Shown here in pieces: positions 1 to 10,432 of a stretch of DNA of 41,308 nucleotides. Source of the DNA: Atkinsonella hypoxylon (taxonomy: Eukaryota > Ascomycota > Sordariomycetes > Hypocreales > Clavicipitaceae); NCBI GenBank assembly GCA_000729835.1, contig JFHB01000249.1, positions 1 through 41,308 on the forward strand, written 5' to 3'. The position numbers and the translations under genes were made by a program. Below the pieces are notes generated by a model that was not told the origin of the DNA, did not search any database, and saw nothing but the letters and a program-made list of their open reading frames with translations. Each line of letters opens with the position of its first letter. Position 1 is the stretch's first letter.

Positions 1-365
1 CTACTCTATAACATTTGTACAAGTTACCTTAAGGTTACAGGTTCGAACTAGCGCAGAACAGCTTCTAGGCGGGTTAAGTCCTAGGGCGGCAGGGGGGTCC
101 AACCTGGGCTAATAAGGCAATAGATCCTTAGGGGGTGCGTGGTATTACAACTAGCTTCTAGCTAACGTAAGAGAGGCGTAACAGAGGAGCTATATAACAG
201 ACTAGGTCTTTAACCTAGTCTTGTAATATAGATGCCAATTGTATAAGAGTTATACAACTTATACAATATATATCCTTTTGCCGTAGGGGTTAGGTAGGGG
301 ATTGGGCTAACGCCTATATAGAGTGCGCAGGCATCCGCTATAGCCCAATTGGGCCACTCCATAAC
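1..365. other. Left flank of X copy 1; no gene recognised
   Basis: This stretch has more G+C and much less RIP than what follows, and it is unrelated to element X, whose homology begins near 366. It contains several short inverted repeats: a hairpin-like GACTAGGT/ACCTAGTC pair around 201-221, a GTATAAG/CTTATAC pair around 243-265, ATTGGGCTA (301-309) against TAGCCCAAT (341-349), and the perfect 12-bp palindrome GCCCAATTGGGC (343-354). No protein frame is convincing. It may be the edge of another mobile element or unique subtelomeric DNA; I cannot tell which. Confidence 0.6.
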
Positions 366-3300
366 ACCTATAGAAGATTACAAAATACAGAAAGAAGGTA
401 ATAGTAGCGGATTTAACCCTAAGAAAGTTAATAACAGCATCTCTATATATAAAATCTCTTGTTTTAAGGATGTACTATATATCTACAATAAATATAAGGT
501 TAAGGTAGAAAACTTAAACCTAAATGTTATAGCTAAACTTATTAACTTAACGGATAAATACAACATTTATTATAATAGAGGTATTATTCCTATACCTAAA
601 GGCTAGTATATAAGAGTAAATCTAGTAAATAGATAGCAGAAGTAGCTAAAACCTATCTAAATCTACCTACTAGGAGCTAAAGATAAAGCTAAACTAGATA
701 AGGTTTACAATAAGCTATATTTAAGTAGAAAGATATTGTATTTAGACAACTTAGTAGCTATAGCCTACCTAGCCTTTATAGTGTAAATTAAAACCTTAAT
801 AGAAAGAAAAGGATAAGTTATAGTTAATATAAAGCTCCTTAATAGTGTAGTAATACTAAATATATACTCTTTACTAGATTAATTAAATATTATAGTAAAT
901 ATATATAGTAAGAAGATATTTTTGCTCTTTAATATATTAGGGTTTTTCTATTAGCTTCTTATAAAATAAGAGCACTAATCTTATATAGTAGTAATATTAA
1001 AATAAGGATTAAAAGCATTAAATATAGTGTTTATAGGCTTTAAGAATGCATTAGCTTTTACTTAATAGTATATAAACTAATTATTTTAAAAGTATTAGTA
1101 TTTTATATAAATTTATATTAATAATATTATTATATTCTCTAACTTTACTAAAGACTACCTTATATACCTTAATATAGTCTTATTAATTCTAGAGAAAAAT
1201 AAGTTAATAATAGCTATAAAGAAGTTATTTATAAGCTACTTAGCTATTTAGCTGTTAGGTTTTATTGTTAATAGCAATAGAATTATTAATATAAATAATA
1301 AGCTAAAAGCTTTTTAAAAACTTAAGTTTCTAGTAAATCTTATAAATCTAAAGACCTTTATTAATATAGCTAGCTTTTTATAGAAAAGTATTCTATAGTT
1401 TAATATATAAATTTACTTACTATAGAAATAAAAGACTACTTTACTATAAAAGCTTTATAAAAAAAGCTTAGCTAATAGTTTATTAAAACTAATGTACTAA
1501 AAGAAAGCCTAAGAAGTAATATTTTTACTAAAACCTAAGAAAAAGAAAGCATTTTAAGAGATAAAGGTATACCTTAATAAAAACACTATTCTATAGCACT
1601 ATAACTCTAGTAAGCATTTATTCTTTAAAGTTAATGCTTATAAGGAAGAATTTAGGCTCTTTATCTTCTAGCTTATAGGTAAATAGAATAGTTATAGTAT
1701 ACCTAGTAAAGATATTAAAAATAATTAGCTTTAACTAATTCTCTTTCTCTTAAGATACACTTTTAACCTAAAGAAATACTATAGATTAACTAAGGTAGAG
1801 GTAGCTATAATTATATAGAGTGTTTAAAAGCTATAGAAAATAGTTTAATTTAACTACTACACTATTAATATTATTATAGACTACTTATTAGTAAAAGGGA
1901 TTATTAAATACACCTTACTTACTACAATAGATCTAGATAAAGTTAACCTAAAATTAGCTAAAGTAGCTAATTATTTATTGCAATTTAACCTAAGAGTTTT
2001 CTATATACTAGAAGTACTAAATATAGTGCTAAATACGCTCTTTAGGTTACTAGTTATAGTTTTATACTAAAAAAAGGCTTATAACAGTAAATTTAATAAG
2101 CTTAATATAAGCGCGTTTTTCGCTAAAAAATATAGTGCTATAGCAGTATTAAATAAAGGTTTAAAAGAGGAAATTATTTAAGGCTATAGTTTTAATCTAA
2201 AGCTTAGTAGAATTATAGAAGGTATTAAGAACTTTTATAAAAAGTAGAATTAGTAAAATTAATAAAGAAGACTAAGGATTCTACTATATAGATAGACTCT
2301 ATAAAACAATAAACTTTTGTACTATTATAATAGAAAAGGCCTATTTTAACTATATATACCTATAAAGGTTGTAGAATTTATCCTTAAAATAGTCTATAAT
2401 AATTAAAACTATTTTAGCGCCTATAGAATAGCAGTAGAATTATAGGTAGTTTACTTTCTATAAATATATAAGTAGATTTAAGCCTATATTGCTTACTGCT
2501 GCACCTATAAAGAAAATGCAATTAACTGTAGTAAGCTACTAAAGGAATTAAGGTTGTTAGAGTTAGTTCTAACTCCCTTCTATATAATTTTGCTTAATTT
2601 TATTATTAATATACCTAAAGTTAGCTTAATAAACACTCTATAGTAAAAAGATAAATATAGCTTCTATAACTTACTATATTTAGTAAATTGCCTATTTAGT
2701 AAGTAAATAATTCTTATACTTAAGTATATAATATATATAGTAGAAATTTAGATAGAACTACTCTTATAAATACTATATTTATTAAACTAAAGCCTTTCTA
2801 AATAGATTGTAAGTAACTAAGATCTAAAGTTTATTTTTAATATTTAAAGAAGTATATTTACCTAAATTAAAAGTAAATTGCTTATAGCTATAGCTTACTA
2901 CCTATAGATAGATAGAACAGCTAAATAGAAGAATTAAATAGTTATTATTACTGTTTAATACTATATAGTTATAAATTTAAATACACTATAAACTATAATA
3001 CTTCTAGCACTATAGCACTAACTTAATAATATAGTAGTAGCTAGTATAGAGATTTCCTTTAACAAACTTATATATAGTTTCTAACTAGCTACTATTGTTA
3101 ATTTAATCTAATTAGATAACGTTTCTAGCAATAGAATAGATATAAGCAATATAGCTATACTTTAGAAGCTATATTAATAAGAGGTAGAAATAGCTATTAG
3201 TATAGTAAATGCCTTAAGTAAGATTAAATATAACGCTTAATATAAGCCTATTAATATTAAAGTAGAGAATATAGTCTACCTATAATTACACTAAGGATAT

Positions 3301-3730
3301 ATACTTCTAGAAAAGCTAAAAAAGAAATAGTCTCTTTAATAAATAAAGCTATATAAGGTTCTTATAAAAGTAAGCCTATTGTTATTTTACCTAGATTTTT
3401 TACTAGATTTATATATATACCTAGTAGTATTAGTAGCTTACCTTTAGAAGCTAAAATAAAGTAAAAACCCTTTTAACTAAAAAAAGTAACTACTACTGCT
3501 AATTACAATAGAAAGGTTTAGTATAGAGAACTATTAGGAAATTAAGTAAATTTATATCTATTAAATCTAATGTTTCTGTAGTAAGTTAAGTAAGCTACAT
3601 TTAGAATTCCTTATACAATAGAAAGGGTTCTCTACTAAAGATAACTAATAGATTTCTAAAGATAAGCTTAAAGTTAATACTTCTAAAATTATAAATAAAT
3701 ATCTATAGAAGCACTCTATAAATTAAAAAG
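366..3730 (+). pseudogene. pol: X copy 1 pol remnant: RT, RNase H, integrase, chromodomain
   Basis: One reading frame runs through the region with many TAG/TAA stops at Gln or Trp positions. The RT active site YIDD reads Y-I-N-N at 1114-1125, followed by IIIFS. RNase H-like sequence follows at roughly 1600-2030. The integrase zinc-binding region has a Cys-rich remnant at 2497-2508, where the second Cys of the CX2C is now Tyr. The LDF...NIPKVS block lies near 2585-2625 and the S(D)RDPKF equivalent at 2812-2832. A chromodomain is readable at 3601-3663 as EFLI-Q-stop-KGF followed by KDN-stop-stop-IS, with TAG at the expected Trp positions. The RT-RH-IN order is diagnostic of Ty3/Gypsy, and the chromodomain places it among chromoviruses. 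It cannot make protein. Confidence 0.88.
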
Positions 3731-4139
3731 AAGAGTATTAGCATTATTAAAAAGGTAATATAGCTTACTAAAAAACCCTAAATTAGCTAGCAAAAGCCTA
3801 TTACTAACTCTTTTCCTTATAAGTCTTAATTTCCTTTATTATATAATAGATTATTTAAATCTCTTAGTATCTCTTTCTTTATTTCTTTATTTATTATTAT
3901 TAGAACTATTAAAATTAACCTATATTATAGAATTATAGAAGGTTAAGAAGAAAATACCTATAAATCTATATACTGTTATTTTAACCTACTTTTTCTATAA
4001 ATTTACCTTTACTTTTATAAATTTTTACGCTTTTTACTATATAACCTTTTCTTTATACCTTTATATATTATAAAGTCTTTATAAATTTATTAATACTATT
4101 ATAGCTGCTGCTCTTTTTATCCCTTTAGGCTATTATTTA
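3731..4139 (+). other. Spacer between pol and ORF3 in X copy 1
   Basis: This is about 400 bp of AT-rich, RIP-mutated sequence between the chromodomain end and the first convincing ORF3 codons. The frame that carries pol gives no recognisable domain here. Equivalent spacers lie at about 10024-10432 (copy 2) and 29059-29467 (copy 3). I see no gene in it. Confidence 0.5.
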
Positions 4140-6010
4140 GCTACTTCTAATAGTTAAACACTAGAATACTACACTAAAAGCAATAAACTGCCTATAGAGT
4201 AAATTCCTATAGCCTATAGAACTAACTAGCCTCTATAGAGCTACTTCTAGCCTCTTCTATTCTCTTTATAGAAAATCTACTACTATTATTCTTTTCTTTT
4301 AGTAGTTTAAAATTATTAATTTTAGTAAATATAAATAGCTTATTCTAAGAAAAGAATAATAATAGTAACTACACTTAAGCTATAATATTACTACTATTTA
4401 AACCTAAAGAAGAATATATTGCTTCTAATATATATATTAATTATAATAATAGTTCTAACGCTAAAAGTAAAGGTTTTAAGTTTAAGAAGTAGAAATATAA
4501 CTATAAAGGTAATATAGTAGCTATAGAGCTAAATAACATTAAAACTTATCTTATATTGCTTAATTTCTACTGCTTATATAGCACTTTTAGTAGGCCTAGA
4601 AGTACTAAAGGCACTCTAAAAGTTAATAAGTTTATCTTTAGCACTATTTCTATAGAAATTAAAGATAATATTAATATTACTAATATAGGGCCTATTATAG
4701 AAGACTATAGTTAGTATTACTATACTAATAGAGCTAAAGAAAAGGTATAAAATATAGAAAATACTATTTATACTTATACCTATAAATTTGCCCTTAAAGG
4801 TAGTATAATAGATAAAACTAGCATTAAGGTCTCTAAAGAGAATATATATTACTTACTCTAGTAGAATATAGTAATATATATCTTTAGAATTTATAATAAC
4901 TATAAAGTAAAGCGCTAAAACTAGCAATATAAAGGTAAGGATACTAAGGCATCTATAGGTAACGCTAAAGTAGCTAGAAGAGGTAAGATATAGGCAAAAG
5001 TAGCTGCTACTATATACTACAGTAGTAATATAGTAAAAAGAGATAAAGAAACTATTACTATAGATTTATCTATTAGTTTACTATTATAGGTAGCGTTACT
5101 TACTATTTACTTCTCTAATAAATTTAGTAGAATTAACAGCACTATTGTAGGTGCTTTAGCTAGTATTAGCTATATAGACTTACTCTTTATTTTATTAGCT
5201 AAGGTACAATTCTAAAGCTAGTGTAATAGTCTCCTTTAGGAAAAGTGTAAATTTAACGCTAAAGAAATAATTAAAGCCTACCTTAAGAACACTTCTATAA
5301 GTAGTAATACTGTATAGAAGTAACTTAACCTCTATATTGCTAAAATTAATAAGTTAAATAAAAAGATTAACTAGATTAAAATAGAGGCTAAAGGAGGTCT
5401 ATTTAATAAGTAGTTTAACAAATTATAAACTACTATTTATAGTATATATAACTAACTAAATAGCATAAGTTAATTTAATAAAGGTATTAATAACGTTATT
5501 AATAAAAATAAAACCTTACTAAAGGTTGCTAGTAATATTAATATACTATAAGCAGAAAGTAGATACTTATAATATAAAATTAACTACATTTATATAAACT
5601 TCTTAGAACGCTTAGCTAACTAGCCTATTGCTGTATAAGGCCTCTTTAGTAATAGATTTAGCACTATTTAATGTAGAAAAAGTGCTTAGTTTGTGCTAAT
5701 TAACCTATCTTTAATGCGTTTCTCTTTATTAATTCTATAAAAAATACCTTCTACAGTAAAGCTAACGCTAACTAAGGTAAAAACGCTAACTAAGAGGCTA
5801 GCTGTAGGTAAACTAATAGAAACGCCTGCTAAGCGTAAGACTAATGCCTTTTAGGTAAAACTCTCCCTAAAGCTGCTAGAAACGTCCTTTAGCTTTACTT
5901 TCTAGAGAGAACTAACAGCCTACTATAATTAACTAACAATTTACTGCTATTACTAATGCTTAAGGATTAGAATAGGCTGTATATATATAAAGAAATGCAC
6001 TAAAGAGATT
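4140..6010 (+). pseudogene. X copy 1 ORF3: unidentified third frame downstream of pol
   Basis: A second long frame lies downstream of pol on the same strand but in a different frame (codons start at positions equal to 2 mod 3; pol is 1 mod 3). It stays in phase for about 1.6-1.9 kb without an apparent indel. Nearly all its stops are TAG/TAA and explicable as RIP-mutated Gln or Trp codons. Visible pieces include KPKEEYIAS near 4400, a Lys-rich stretch near 4460-4500, an Asn/Ile/Lys-rich heptad-like region at about 5320-5560 that could be a coiled coil, and a basic C-terminal part at 5750-5860. I do not recognise the family. It could be an extra accessory or env-position ORF of the element, or a captured host sequence. 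The start codon is lost, so the 5' limit is approximate. Confidence 0.5.
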
Positions 6011-6507
6011 TAATAGAAAATTTACTTTAATATAGATTAATTTTTAATGCTTTTAATACTATATAGAATAATCTTATATAAAGAATGTACTATATAGATT
6101 TAATAAATTAGCTTTATTACACAAGATTAATTTACAGGATTTAATATTATCTAGAATAATTTTGCGTAACTTTACTTATATATAGAATATAGAATAAGCT
6201 TTAACGCTCTATTAGGTCTAAGGAAATCTATTAATTTAATATATAGATTTAATAGTTACTAGATTATAAGTGTAATTTAAGCATTATAAGTGTATAGGAA
6301 AATACGTAAATGTAGCAACCTACGCTGCAGATTACACTACAATAACAACAATATATGCTTACGTAATAAAATAACAACTACCTTTCTGCGCCTTTTATAA
6401 CAGCTAGATTAATAAGTTATTTAGTTTAATTTAATACGCTTTCTAACAACTAACACTTAATTTTTAGAACAGCTAGAACAGCTAATCTTTTTTGTAGGAG
6501 CAGCACT
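6011..6507 (+). other. 3' untranslated region of X copy 1
   Basis: About 500 bp of non-coding sequence lies between ORF3 and the 3' LTR. It ends with a T-run followed by GTAGGAGCAGCACT (GTAGGGGCAGCACT in the less mutated copy 3) directly before the LTR. The G-rich stretch sits where a polypurine tract is expected, but it is not purely purine, so this is only a candidate plus-strand primer. Confidence 0.5.
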
Positions 6508-6750
6508 TATTACAGAATAATTATATAGACCTATAGGTTACTAGTGTATATAACTACAATTATATATAAGTAGTTAGAAGCAACACTTAGGTAGTTAGAT
6601 TGAACAATTAACTATTATTTACTAGAATACTATTACTAGATGCTCCCTACAGCAACTCTTACGACTTCTCTCACGAATCTTTGCATAACCTATTGAATCC
6701 AACAACCCATCGTTACTTCCGATAAACTCGTGTCGGATCCTACTGTAACA
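6508..6750 (+). repeat. 3' LTR of X copy 1 (243 bp)
   Basis: The LTR begins TATTAC (RIP-mutated TGTTAC) and ends in intact GTAACA, giving the inverted TG...CA termini. It has exactly the same length, 243 bp, as the LTRs at 17816-18058, 26448-26690 and 36155-36397. The outer half (about 6640-6750) keeps CA/TG and CG dinucleotides. The inner half carries RIP transitions. Confidence 0.93.
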
Positions 6751-7681
6751 TTAACGCTCTTTATAGCTAATTATAGCTTAAATTACAGTGGAAAAGGTAG
6801 TAAATAACAGTAATAACCTCTACTAGATATCAATAGATTGCTCTATTATAGGCCTAGAAGTGCTCTATATCTTCAGAAATTATACTGAGATTTTTCTCCA
6901 ATTTCTTTTGTAACAGGTATAACAGGCTCTAAAGGCTGCGTTGTATTGCGATCTGTATACGCATACAATTTGTATAGCAGACCAGATTAACAAGCGGTCG
7001 CGAGGGGCACAAAACATAGGTTCTAGCTATTTTTAGCTAAAAAATTCAGGAGATTCTTCTCTAATTAGGTTCTAACAAATCAGTGGAGACCTAGGCACAG
7101 CTAATTTAGGGATATCTAGCTAATTCCTACTTCAAAATCCTAACCGGTGGGATTACTACACAAATTGATTCTGCAACTGAAAACACAGGAATATCTAACG
7201 GCAACAAGAGCTATTAGGTGTGCACTATAAATTGTAGTATAGCTATTAACAGAGGTGCACAGAGTGCACGATATACGAGATAACAGCACAACAATAAGCG
7301 ATACAGTGCAGCGCTAAGCTTATTTCTTAATAGAAATAATTGATTAGGCAGTGCCTAATAAAACGATTTGCAGTGCGAATGTAATGTATATAGATATATA
7401 TATTTTAATGTTGCGCAACAATAGAACCTAGCTATTAAGAATAGCTTTAAAAGTGTATATGCACTGGGTGCATAGAACTAGTGCAGGAGGCACAGGGTGG
7501 GCAGAATGAAAACACCAGTATAGTGGCTAGCGATGTGTGTGCAGCAGGTATTAATAGCTTCCAGCAAGCTACTAATTTTTAGCAGCAATAGCTGCTAGTG
7601 TAGGTCTTAATATAGCTTCTAGTAGGTAATACAGTACACAATAGTAGATTTCAGCGGGCTAACAGCTTGCAGATAGGTCTT
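6751..7681 (-). other. Copia-type leader region; no coding frame seen
   Basis: This is lightly RIP-mutated DNA between the X copy 1 LTR and the copia primer site. No frame on either strand looks like gag or any protein I recognise. GTGCA/TGCAC words recur between about 7215 and 7545 (near 7220, 7256, 7267, 7306, 7462, 7471, 7480 and 7540), which stands out in a window otherwise poor in CA and TG. The best reading is the 5' untranslated leader of the copia element, truncated by the neighbouring X copy. Confidence 0.5.
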
Positions 7682-7695
7682 CCGGGCTTATAACC
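7682..7695 (-). promoter_or_regulatory. Candidate primer-binding site (half tRNA-iMet type)
   Basis: The plus-strand text GGGCTTATAACC (7684-7695) equals the initiator-Met tRNA anticodon-loop sequence GGGCTCATAACC except for one C-to-T in a CA context, as RIP would cause. The minus strand is therefore complementary to that tRNA region directly after the LTR end at 7696. Ty1/copia elements commonly prime on a cleaved half of this tRNA. The match was made from memory of the tRNA, not by search. Confidence 0.6.
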
Positions 7696-8390
7696 TATTG
7701 AAAATAATAGGGATTACAGGACTAGATATCTAAGAGGGTAGTAGTCTCTTAGATTTAGCACCTATAATTGCTCCTAGCAATTATTACGTAGTGGAAGCAG
7801 CAGCAGCCTAAATTAAGCTGTAGTGTATAGTATAGATTACGTAGAGGCAGTAGATAACTATAATAATAGTGGTATCTTATATTAAGAGCGCTGTAATAAA
7901 CAAGTGAGGGTAGGATCTTAAATCTTTCTAGTTCTTTATAGACCCTCTAACTATATTAGCGGGCTATAGTCGCTAGAAGGGGCTTATAGGCTACTTTATA
8001 ATTTCTACAAAAAGATTTACTATATAAAAACAAAAAAATCGACTTACGGCTATATAAACGAGACGCCTACGTACACAATTTAATAAATTCTACTAATAAC
8101 AAGCAATCCTTATAGGCAACTCTATCTAACAATTATACTATTAGATAGCCCTAATTCTTAGCTTTTAAATGGTATACTTCTTAAATTTCTACTATTGCTA
8201 GTTGTGGAGAAAATCGCAGTTAAAGTTGACTATAGGTTAGGCAACTTTGCCTTTGTTAAATCTAGATGTTTACATCTAGTAACAACGATATCTCTACCAA
8301 AAATCAACGTAACAAGACCTAATGAGGGTCACGTGATAGAGCAACTAGTAGGCATAAAAATAGGCTATACAGGGTAGCTTATTTTTAACA
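7696..8390 (-). repeat. Copia-type 5' LTR (695 bp)
   Basis: On the minus strand it begins TGTTAAAAATAAGC (8390 downward) and ends TTTTCAATA (7696). It is a near-identical inverted copy of 14026-14718. The termini form an imperfect TGTTRAAAA inverted pair. At 8390 it abuts X copy 2 directly (GTTAG follows), and the X sequence expected beyond is absent. No matching 5-bp duplication exists on the other side (TAACC), which fits a 5' LTR adjoining its own leader rather than a solo LTR. Confidence 0.75.
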
Positions 8391-10023
8391 GTTAGTGTTA
8401 GCTTTACTGTAGGAGATGTCTTTTGTAGAATTAATAGAGAGAAACACATTAAAGATAGGTTAATTAGGATAAACTAAGCACTTCTTCTACATTAAATAGT
8501 GCTAAATCTATTACTAAAGAGGCCTTATGCAGCAATAGGCTAGTTAGCTAAGCGTTCTAAGAAGTCTGCGTAAATGCATTTAATTTTGTGTTGTAAGCGT
8601 CTACTTTCTGCCTACAGTATATTAATATTGCTAGTAACCTTTAGTAAGGTTTTATTTTTATTAATAACGTTATTAATACCTTTATTAAATTAACTTATGC
8701 TATTTAGTTAGTTATATATACTATAGATAGTAGTTTATAATTTGTTAAACTGCTTATTAAATAGACCTCCTTTAGCCTTTATTTTAACCTAGTTAATCTT
8801 TTTATTTAACTTATTAATTTTAGCAATATAGAGGTTAAGTTGCTTCTATATAGCGTTACTACCTATAGAAGTGTCCTTAAGGTAAGCTTTAATTATTTCC
8901 TTAGCATTAGATTTATACTTCTTCTAAAGAAGACTATTACATTAGCTCTAGAATTACACTTTAGCTAATAGAATAAAGAGTAAGTCTATATAGCTAATAC
9001 TAGCTAAGGTACCTACAATAGTGCTGTTAATTCTACTAAATTTATTAAAGAAGTAAATAGTAAGTAATGCTACCTATAACAGTAAACTAGTAGATAAATC
9101 TATAGTAATAGTTTTTTTACCTCTTTTTACTATATTACTACTGTAGTATATAGTAGCTACTGCTTTTGCCTATATCTTGCCTTTTCTAGCTACTTTAGCG
9201 TTACCTATAGATACCTTAGCATCCTTACCTTTATATTGCTAGTTTTAGCGCTTTACTTTATAGTTATTATAAATCCTAAAGATATACATTACTGTATTCT
9301 ACTAGAGTAAGTAATATATATTATCTTTAAAGACCTTAATACTAGTTTTATCTATAGTACTGCCTTTAAGGGTAAATTTATAGGTATAAGTATAAATAGT
9401 ATTTTCTATATTCTATACCTTTTCTTTAGCTCTATTAGTGTAGTAATACTAACTATAGTCTTCTATAATAGGCTCTATATTAGTAATATTAATATTATCT
9501 TTAATTTCTATAGAAATAGTGCTAAAGATAAACTTATTAACTTTTAGGGTGCTTTTAGCACTTCTAGGCCTACTAAAAGTGCTATATAAGCAGTAGAAAT
9601 TAAGTAATATAAAATAAGTTTTAATGTTATTTAGCTTTATAGCTACTGTATTACCTTTATAGTTATATTCTTACTCCTTAAACTTAAAACCTTTACTTTT
9701 AGCGTTAAAACTATTATTATAATTAATATATATATTAAAAGTAATATATTCTTCTTTAGGTTTAAATAGTAGTAGTATTATAGCTTAAGTGTAGTTACTG
9801 TTGTTGTTCTTTTCTTAGAATAAGCTATTTAGGTTTACTAGAATTAATAATTCTAAACTACTAAAAGAAAAGAATAATAGTAGTAGATTTTCTGCAAAAG
9901 GAATAGAAAGAGCTAGAAGTAGCTCTATAAAGGCTAGTTAGTTCTATAGGCTATAGAAATTTACTCTATAGGTAGTCTATTGCTCTTAGTGTAGTATTCT
10001 AGTGTTTAACTATTAAAAGTAGC
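8391..10023 (-). pseudogene. X copy 2 ORF3, C-terminus missing
   Basis: This is the reverse-complement counterpart of copy 1 positions about 4140-5772. It contains the same unidentified third frame downstream of pol. The 3' end is cut at the copia LTR junction (8390/8391), so roughly the last 80 codons are missing. RIP stops are abundant. Function unknown, as for the other copies. Confidence 0.45.
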
Positions 10024-10432
10024 TAAATAACAGCCTAAGGGGATAGAAAGAGCAGTAGCTATAATAGTATTAATAAATTTATAAGATTTTATAATATATA
10101 AAAGTATAAAGAAAAGGTTATATAGTAAAAAGCGTAAAAATTTATAAAAGTAAAGGTAAATTTACAGAAAAAGTAGGTTAAAATAATAGTATATAGATTT
10201 ATAGGTATTTTCTTCTTAACCTCTTGTAATTCTATAATATAGGTTAATTTTAATAGTTCTAATAATAATAAATAAGGATATAAGGAAAAAGATACTAAGG
10301 GATTTAAATAATCTATTATATAATAAAGGAAATTAAGACTTATAAGGAAAAGAGTTAGTAGTAGGCTTCTACTAGCTAATTTAGGGCTTTTTAGCGAGCT
10401 ATATTACTCTTTTAATAATGCTAATACTCTTC

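Larger units (their letters stand above)
366..6750 (+). mobile_element. X copy 1: 5'-truncated, RIP-degraded Ty3/Gypsy chromovirus
   Basis: This plus-strand copy carries RT, RNase H, integrase, chromodomain, ORF3 and the 3' LTR. It starts abruptly near 366, inside the N-terminal part of the RT region, so the 5' LTR, gag and protease are missing. Nearly the whole length aligns without large gaps to the reverse complement of X copy 3 (positions sum to about 33198) and of X copy 2 (sum about 14162). The differences are mostly C/T and G/A transitions. The copy ends exactly at the LTR terminus GTAACA. Because the 5' end is lost, no target duplication can be checked; the bases after it are TTAAC. 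Confidence 0.9.
6751..8390 (-). mobile_element. Ty1/copia-type element remnant: 5' LTR, primer site, leader
   Basis: Read on the minus strand this is a 5' LTR (8390 to 7696), a primer-binding site directly adjoining it (7695-7682), and about 930 bp of leader that is cut off by the 3' LTR of X copy 1 at 6750. The primer site matches the initiator-Met tRNA anticodon loop, a hallmark of the Ty1/copia lineage rather than Ty3/Gypsy. No gag or pol is present here. RIP is light in this block compared with its neighbours. Confidence 0.7.

Noticed and set aside
30..120. B-box-like GGTTCGAACT (40-49) suggesting a tRNA gene or SINE
   Set aside because: No A box, acceptor stem or cloverleaf can be drawn around it, and it is not repeated in the window.
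349..606. Start of a gene at 349
   Set aside because: The open stretch is only the least-mutated part of the X copy 1 RT region; homology to copies 2 and 3 begins near 366 and the true frame starts far upstream in gag, which is missing here.
8195..8377. Open frame of 60 codons, nearly identical to a 70-codon frame on the other strand at 14039-14251
   Set aside because: Both lie antisense inside the two copia-type LTR copies. Their similarity follows from the LTRs being homologous, and they are open because this LTR is little RIP-mutated. No family recognised and no sign of a gene.
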